Below, piece by piece: positions 58,901 through 64,000 of a stretch of 64,000 nt of DNA (position 1 is the stretch's first letter; every line of letters starts with the position of its first letter). Origin of the DNA: Stomorhina lunata (lineage: Eukaryota; Arthropoda; Insecta; Diptera; Rhiniidae); the NCBI GenBank assembly GCA_933228675.1, contig OW121740.1, positions 157,440,691-157,504,690 of the forward strand, read 5' to 3'. The notes beneath the pieces were generated by a model that made no database searches, was not told the origin of the DNA, and saw nothing but the letters and a program-made list of their open reading frames with translations. Position numbers and translations under genes: made by a program.

Positions 58901-60219
58901 AACGGAGGACAGCTGATACCTAATACGGGTGTGTGTGTCACAACATCTGCCTATCAGAACATACGCATTCCCCACACATTTATGGTCCACACCTATGGTA
59001 TACCAACCGTGTGCCAGTATTGTAAAAAACTTTTGAAAGGCCTTTTTAAACAAGGTCTACAATGCCGTGATTGCCAATATAATACCCATAAAAAATGTAT
59101 GGACAAAGTGCCACAAGACTGTACGGGTGAGAGACAACTTAACTCCGCGGACTACAATGAATCCTCGACATACACCCCAACACATGCGGCCCACAAAGAA
59201 CGTGATAACTTCTTTAAGGAAGAATTTGATGATAGTGATTTTGATGATAATGTTGCGAATGATTATAACTCCAGCTCGAGGGCAGGCTATGGAGGCAATA
59301 ATATTATGGGTGTTAAACAGGGACGTATGGGTACAGCAATGGGTAATAAGACCACAACAAATGCTCATAATTCACCGCCCGAATTGGTTAATGGTCTAGT
59401 GCCCAAAGAGAATGAACGTTCGTCGTTTGCGAGAGATAGTCGCTGTGTAGCCGAGGGACAATCTGTAGATGGACAATCGGAACAATCAAGTTCTTCATCA
59501 TCACCTAGTGCCAATATTCCTCTCATGCGTATCGTGCAATCAGTTAAACACACAAAGAAACGTGGTGGCCAGGCTCTCAAGGAGGGCTGGCTAGTGCATT
59601 TCACTAGCCTGGATAGTACAGTGAAACGTTATTACTGGCGTTTGGATTCGAAGACCATAACATTATTCATATCGGAACAGGGTAGTAAATATCATAAGGA
59701 AATTCCCTTGGCCGATATTCAAAGCATTGAATCGAATAACTCGGTAAGAGGGGATAATAATTATTGTTTTGAAATCACAACAGCCAATGTTAACTTTTTT
59801 GCGGGACAAGATCCTCTGGCTGGAGTTCGCGAGGAGCAGGCTGTACGTCTGCCGCCACCCGAGAGTGGTATTGGTACGGACATAGCCAAAAGTTGGGAGA
59901 CCTCTATCAAGCAGGCCTACATGCATGTTACCAATACACGTGAGTTTTTCTTTGCTAGGCTTCCAAAATTTGTATAAATTTCTTAATTGATTTTGTATTT
60001 CCGGTTCTAGAATGTTGTGAATCTGAGGATAATATCCAAGATATGGGTCAATTATATCAAATATTCCCCGATGAAGTTTTAGGTTCGGGTCAATTTGGTG
60101 TGGTTTACGGTGGTGTTCATAAGAAAACGAAGCGTGAGGTGGCAATTAAGGTCATCGATAAACTAAGATTCCCTACCAAACAAGAAGCTCAATTGAAGAA
60201 TGAAGTGGCTATTTTACAA
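46828..60219 (+). CDS. PKD: Serine/threonine protein kinase D, 5' portion (six exons)
   Basis: Join 46828-46953, 50898-51042, 54513-54650, 54768-54961, 58847-59939 and 60011-60219: 635 residues in one frame, continuing past the window. Order: ubiquitin-like dimerisation region (1-90), C1a (105-154), linker, C1b (244-293), acidic Ser-rich linker (about 300-430), PH (about 444-560), kinase start (from about 580). Both C1 domains have complete Cys/His zinc ligands, so diacylglycerol binding is plausible. The kinase part shows [11 protein letters not shown] (590-600) and VAIK with Lys612. In the known family, PKDs are diacylglycerol effectors activated by PKC and act at the trans-Golgi in vesicle formation and in stress signalling. 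All introns are GT-AG. Long introns are full of repeats, while introns 3 (117 bases) and 5 (71 bases) are clean. Catalytic loop, DFG and activation loop are not in the window, so catalytic integrity cannot be judged. Confidence 0.93.
47331..48966 (+). repeat. 11-bp minisatellite array C1 (AGTTCAGTTCT)n in PKD intron 1
   Basis: About 149 copies of AGTTCAGTTCT. The unit differs from array A1 (AGTTCTGTTCT) at a single base. Variants: AGCTCTAG near 47424, AGTTCCAG near 47513, and a double-unit variant at 48771-48799 containing AAATCCAGTTTAATTC. Confidence 0.97.
48967..49760. other. Spacer between inverted arrays C1 and C2
   Basis: About 0.8 kb of non-repetitive intron DNA with no supported gene, RNA or transposase motif. 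Confidence 0.65.
49761..50188 (-). repeat. 11-bp minisatellite array C2, reverse complement of C1
   Basis: About 39 copies of AGAACTGAACT, the reverse complement of C1. It holds CTAGAGCT variants near 49798 and 49831 and, at 50145-50173, a 29-base block identical in reverse complement to C1 48771-48799. Confidence 0.96.
50898..51042 (+). CDS. PKD: PKD exon 2, residues 43-91
   Basis: Acceptor TTTCAG at 50892-50897; donor C/GTAAGT at 51043. Encodes [20 protein letters not shown] and [13 protein letters not shown], the second half of the ubiquitin-like region. It ends one base into the codon for Pro91, which exon 3 completes. Confidence 0.93.
51165..54408. mobile_element. TA-flanked element of decayed GAACTGAAAC repeats in PKD intron 2
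   Basis: CGAGGGTGGT at 51165-51174 and its exact reverse complement ACCACCCTCG at 54399-54408, each preceded or followed directly by TA (51163-51164, 54409-54410), bound a 3,244-base segment. Nearly the whole interior is an irregular, decayed repeat of words like GAACTGAAAC, ACCGGAAC and AAACTGGAAC. No transposase is visible. The frames at 51491-51920 and 52610-52930 are repeat translations. TA flanks and short inverted ends suit a non-autonomous Tc1/mariner-type element (inference). Confidence 0.55.
54513..54650 (+). CDS. PKD: PKD exon 3, residues 91-137 (C1a, main part)
   Basis: Acceptor TTTTAG ends 54512; donor G/GTAAGT at 54651. Encodes the C1a core: His105, Cys118, Cys121, Cys135 and the [10 protein letters not shown] ligand loop. 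It is split from the last zinc ligands by the 117-base intron 3. Confidence 0.95.
54768..54961 (+). CDS. PKD: PKD exon 4, residues 137-201 (end of C1a, Ser-rich linker)
   Basis: Acceptor TCTCTAG ends 54767. Supplies Cys138, His143, Cys146 and Cys154, finishing the canonical C1 spacing H-X12-C-X2-C-X13-C-X2-C-X4-H-X2-C-X7-C. The linker holds [16 protein letters not shown], a likely target for basophilic kinases. Donor CTG/GTAAAA is weak. Reading through it gives 15 more residues ([15 protein letters not shown]) and a stop at 55007-55009. Confidence 0.9.
55487..56163 (+). repeat. 338-bp tandem duplication, each copy with 36-bp inverted arms
   Basis: Two nearly identical copies start at 55487 and 55825 (AGATCTTGACAAAATATGGG). 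Each contains an inverted repeat: ATATCTGTGGCTTGGTGG... at 55543-55578 and 55881-55916, with its complement at 55727-55762 and 56063-56098. Arms match at about 34 of 36 positions in copy 1. Each copy could fold into a ~220-base hairpin. It looks like a MITE-style hairpin duplicated recently within PKD intron 4. Confidence 0.85.
56215..57050. repeat. Dispersed repeat F4, two-armed inverted copy
   Basis: The left half (CTAGTTTTCGAGATAT, CCTTCATGCTGCCCTAACAT) and the right half in reverse complement (TTAGTTTTCGAGATAT, TCTTTATGCAGCATTGACAT) are diverged versions of one sequence, so the whole is a large imperfect fold-back. The right half matches 12605-13055 in inverted orientation. Frame 56645-57043 is a by-product. 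Confidence 0.65.
57160..58300. repeat. AT-rich ~29-bp palindromic array, family alpha, in PKD intron 4
   Basis: About 38 copies of ATCGAAAATTTT plus CTATAGAAAAATTTTAT, more uniform than the related array at 1-1412. It passes without a gap into the 28-bp family delta. Confidence 0.92.
58301..58745. repeat. 28-bp palindromic array, family delta, in PKD intron 4
   Basis: Units of AAATTTTGATCAAAATTT plus GTCTTTAGTA. The first 18 bases form a perfect palindrome centred on GATC. Near 58345-58400 the array inverts locally (ACTAAAGACAAAT followed by AGTAAAATTTTCATC). It ends about 100 bases before the exon 5 acceptor. Confidence 0.93.
58847..59939 (+). CDS. PKD: PKD exon 5, residues 202-566 (C1b, acidic linker, PH domain)
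   Basis: Acceptor TTTTCCAG ends 58846; donor C/GTGAGT at 59940. C1b: His244, Cys257, Cys260, Cys274, Cys277, His282, Cys285 and Cys293 in canonical spacing, with [19 protein letters not shown]. An acidic patch [13 protein letters not shown] lies at about 323-335. A long Ser-rich stretch precedes [19 protein letters not shown]. The PH domain (about 444-560) includes [33 protein letters not shown] and [12 protein letters not shown]. In the family this PH domain restrains the kinase. A single large exon of 1,093 bases. Confidence 0.95.
60011..60219 (+). CDS. PKD: PKD exon 6, residues 566-635 (start of kinase domain)
   Basis: Acceptor GGTTCTAG ends 60010; donor CAA/GTGAGT at 60220. Encodes [20 protein letters not shown] (Gly-rich loop), [11 protein letters not shown] with the ATP-anchoring Lys612, and LKNEVAIL with the predicted helix-C Glu630. 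The remaining kinase exons must lie beyond base 64000. Confidence 0.94.
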
Positions 60220-60267
60220 GTGAGTGATAAAAATGGACTTGGTTTATAGATTATGGGCTTGCAAAGC

Positions 60268-63200
60268 AAGATTTGCATTATTGATCAAAATTTGTCTTTA
60301 GTAAAATTTGGATTAAGATTTGTCTTTAGTAAAATTTTGTTCAAAATTTGTCTTTGGTAAAATTTTGGTCAAAATTTGTCTTTAGTAAAATTTTGGTCAA
60401 AATTTGTCTATAGTAAAATTTTGATCAAAATTTTTCTTTAGTAAAATTTTGATCAAAATTTGTCTTTAGTAAAATTTTGATCAAAACTTGTCTTTAGTAA
60501 AATTTTGAACAAAATTTGTCTTTAGTAAATTGTTGATCAAAATTTGTCCTTAAAAAAATTTTGAAAAAAATTTATCAAATTTTTATATAGTAAAATTTTT
60601 GTTTAAAATTTGTCTTTGGTAAAATTTTGTTCAAAATTTGTCTTAAGTAAAATTTTGGTCAAAATTTGTCTTTAGTACAATTTTGATCAAAATTTGTCTT
60701 TAGTATAATTTTGATCAAAATTTGTCTTTAGTATAATTTTGATCAAAATTTGTCTTTAGTAAAATTTTGATCAAAATTTGTCTGTAGTAAAATTTTGATT
60801 AAAAATTGTCTTTAGTAAAATTTTGATTAAAATTTGTCTTTAGTAAAATTTTGATCAAAATTTGTCTTAAGTAAAATTTGGATCAAAATTTGTCTTTAGT
60901 AAAATTTTGATCAAAATTTGTCTTAAGTAAAATTTTGATCAAAATTTGTCTTTAGTAAAATTTTGAACAAAATTTGTCTTTAGTAAAATTTTGATCAAAA
61001 TTTGTCTTTAGTAAAATTTTGATCAAAAATTTGTCTTTAGTAAAATTATGGTCAAAATTTGTCTTAAGTAAAATTTTGATCAAAATTTGTCTTTAGTAAA
61101 ATTTTGATCAAAATTTGTCTTTAGTAAAATTATGATCGAAATTTGTCTTTAGTAAAATTTTGATCAAAATTTGTCTTAAGAAAAATTTTGATCAAAATTT
61201 GTCTTAATTAAAATTTTGATCAAAATTTGTCTTAAGTAAAATTTTGATCAAAATTTGTCTTTAGTAAAATTTTGAACAAAATTTGTCTTTAGTAAAATTT
61301 TGATCAAAATTTGTCTTTAGTAAAATTTTGATCAAAAATTTGTCTTTAGTACAATTTTGAACAAAATTTGTCTTTAGTAAGATTTTGAATAAAATTTGTC
61401 TTTAGTAAAATTTTGATCAAAATTTGTCTTTAGTAAAATTTTGTATCAAAATTTGTCTTTAGTAAAATTTTGATCAAAATTTGTCTTTAGTAAAATTTTG
61501 TTCAAAATTTGTCTTAAGTGAAATTTTGGTCAAAATTTGTCTTTAGTACAATTTTGATCAAAATTTGTCTTTAGTATAATTTTGATCAAAATTTGTCTTT
61601 AGTAAAATTTTGATCAAAATTTGTCTGTAGTAAAATTTTGATTAAAATTTGTCTTTAGTAAAATTTTGATCAAAGTTTGTCTTTAGTAAAATTTTGATCA
61701 AAATTTGTCTTTAGTAAAATTTTGATCAAAATTTGTCTTTAGTAAAATTTTGATCAAAATTTTTCTTTAGTAAAATTTTGATCAAAATTTTTCTTTAGTA
61801 AAATTTTGATCAAAATTTGTCTTAAGTAAAATTTTGATCAAAATTTGTCTTTGGTAAAATTTTGGTCAAAATTTGTCTTTGGTAAAATTTTGGTCAAAAT
61901 TTGTCTTTAGTAAAATTTTGGTCAAAATTTGTCTATAGTAAAATTTTGATCAAAATTTTTCTTTAGTAAAATTTTGATCAAAATTTGTCTTTAGTAAAAT
62001 TTGGATTAAGATTTGACTTTAGTAAAATTTTGATCAAAATTTGTCTTTGGTAAAATTTTGGTCAAAATTTGTCTTTAGTAAAATTTTGGTCAAAATTTGT
62101 CTATAGTAAAATTTTGATCAACATTTTTCTTTAGTAAAATTTTGATCAAAATTTGTCTTTAGTAAAATTTTGATCAAAATTTGTATTTAGTAAAATTTTG
62201 ATCAAAATTTGTCTTTAGTAAAATTTTGATCAAAATTTGTCTTTAGTAAAATTTTGATCAAAATTTGTCTTAAGTAAAATTTTGATCAAAATTTGTCTTT
62301 AGTAAAATTTTGAACAAAATTTGTCTTTAGTAAAATTTTGATCAAAATTTGTCTTTAGTAAAATTTTGATCAAAAATTTGTTTTTAGTAAAATTATGGTC
62401 AAAATTTGTCTTAAGTAAAATTTTGATCAAAATTTGTCTTTAGTAAAATTTTGATCAAAATTTGTCTTTAGTAAAATTATGATCGAAATTTGTCTTTAGT
62501 AAAATTTTGATCAAAATTTGTCTTAAGTAAAATTTTGATCAAAATTTGTCTTAAGTAAAATTTTGATCAAAATTTGTCTTTAGTAAAATTTTGTATCAAA
62601 ATTTGTCTTTAGTAAAATTTTGATCAAAATTTGTCTTTAGTAAAATTTTGATCAAAATTTGTCTTTAGTAAAATTTTGATCAAAATTTGTCTTAAGTAAA
62701 ATTATGATCAAAATTTGTCTTTAGTAAAATTTTGATCAAAATTTGTCTTTAATAAAATTTTGATCAAAATTTGTCTTTAGTAAAATTTTGATCAAAATTT
62801 GTCTTTAGTAAAATTTTGAACAAAATTTGTCTTTAGTAAAATTTTGATCAAAATTCCGTAGTAAAATTTTGATCAAAATTTGTCTTTAGTAAAATTTTGA
62901 TCAAAATTCCGTAGTAAAATTTTGATCAAAATTTGTCTTTAGTAAAATTTTGATCAAAAATTGTCTTAAGTAAAACTTTAATATAAATTTGACTTAAGTA
63001 AAATTTTAATAAAATTTTGTCCGTAGTAAAATTTTGATAAAAATTAGTCTTTAGTAAAATTTTTAACAAAATTTGTCTTTAGTAAAATTTTGATTAAAAA
63101 TTGTCTTTAGTAAAATTTTTATTAAAATTCGTCTGTAGTAAAATTTTGATCTAAATTTGTGTTTAGTAAAATTTTGATCAAAATTTGTCTTTAGTAAATA

Positions 63201-64000
63201 TTTGATCAAAATTTGTCTTCAGTAAAATTTTGATCAAAAATTGTCTTTAGTAAAATTTTGATCAAAATTTGTCTTTAGTAAAATTTTGATCAAAAATTGT
63301 CTTAAGTAAAACTTTAATATAAATTTGACTTAAGTAAAATTTTAATAAAATTTTGTCCGTAGTAAAATTTTGATAAAAATTAGTAAAATTTTTAACAAAA
63401 TTTGTCTTTAGTAAAATTTTGATTAAAAATTGTTTTTAGTAAAATTTTTATTAAAATTACAGACGAATTTAAAATTTTTATCAAAATTTGTCTTTAGTAA
63501 AATTTTGATCAAAATTTGTCTTTAGTGAAATTTTTAACAAAATTTGTCTTTAGTAAAATTTTGATTAAAATTTGTCTTTAGTAAAATTTTGATTAAAATT
63601 TGTCTTTAGTAACATTTTGATCAAAATTTGTATTTAGTAAAATTTTGATCAAAAATTGTCTTTAGTAAAATTTTGATCAAAATTTGTCTTTAGTAAATCT
63701 TTGATCAAAATTTGTCTTTAGTAAAATTTTGATCAAAATTTGTCTTTAGTAAAATTTTAATCAAAATTTGTCTTTAGTAAAATTTTGATCAAAATTTGTC
63801 TTTAGTAAAATTTTTATCAAAATTTGTTTTTAGGAAAATTTTGATAAAAATTTGTCTTTCGTAAAATTTTGATCAAAATTTGTCTTTAGTAAAATTTTGA
63901 TCAAAATTTGTCTTTAGTAAAATTTTGATCAAAAATTGTCTTTAGTAAAATTTTGATCAAAATTTGTCTTTAGTAAATCTTTGATCAAAATTTGTCTTTA
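60268..64000. repeat. 28-bp palindromic array, family delta, in PKD intron 6
   Basis: About 130 copies of AAATTTTGATCAAAATTT plus GTCTTTAGTA, starting about 50 bases after the exon 6 donor and running off the window. Moderate variation (GGTC, GAAC, TTAAGT, TCCGTAGT copies), with local higher-order duplications: the run at 62950-63090 recurs at 63250-63400. Same unit as 58301-58745. Confidence 0.96.

Noticed and set aside
59057..60145. Frames on the - strand and shifted + frames over PKD exons 5 and 6
   Set aside because: Shadows of the PKD coding frame. Only the PKD frame shows C1, PH and kinase signatures.

Overview
The window is nuclear DNA of a dipteran, most likely a calyptrate fly (blow fly, flesh fly or muscid). 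The reasons are very AT-rich introns, the one clear host gene being an insect-type protein kinase D, a (GTCY)n-bearing dispersed repeat of the dipteran mini-me/Helentron-associated style, and a DD41D mariner relic. Species is not decided from sequence alone.

Host gene: the 5' two thirds of a protein kinase D (PKD) gene lies on the + strand. Six coding exons can be joined without a frame break: 46828-46953, 50898-51042, 54513-54650, 54768-54961, 58847-59939 and 60011-60219. Together they give 635 residues: N-terminal ubiquitin-like region, C1a, C1b, acidic linker, PH domain and the first part of the kinase domain, which continues past base 64000. The start exon is preceded by a 563-base leader with no ATG. 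Two candidate non-coding 5' exons lie far upstream (about 18405-19086 and 30945-31439), but their link to PKD is inference.

Everything else is repetitive or featureless. Bases 1-18000 hold three AT-rich or simple tandem arrays, then a nest of dispersed elements (an F1 element with a (GTCT)n tract, interrupted by a fragment of a second family F2 and by a dead mariner), further F2/F3/F4 copies, a LINE-tail relic and a tRNA-derived SINE-like segment. Bases 19391-38784 hold two very large pairs of inverted minisatellite arrays (11-bp units, then 12-bp units), a 200-base assembly gap, a truncated Ty3/Gypsy-type element, F1/F2 copies, and a 5'-truncated R1-like LINE lying inside one of the arrays. 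Bases 40600-46015 hold further AT-rich arrays. Inside PKD, each long intron is filled with repeats: a third inverted array pair in intron 1, a TA-flanked 3.2-kb element of decayed repeats in intron 2, hairpin and palindromic repeats in intron 4, and a >3.7-kb palindromic 28-bp array in intron 6. The short introns 3 and 5 (117 and 71 bases) are clean.

The most unusual structure is architectural. Three times in 31 kb a short-unit minisatellite is followed, after 0.8-1.2 kb of non-repetitive DNA, by an array of exactly the reverse-complement unit. In two of the three pairs the two arms share rare variants. This resembles the arm structure of Drosophila Foldback elements, but no transposase, terminal motif or target duplication is visible, so it is offered as a hypothesis.
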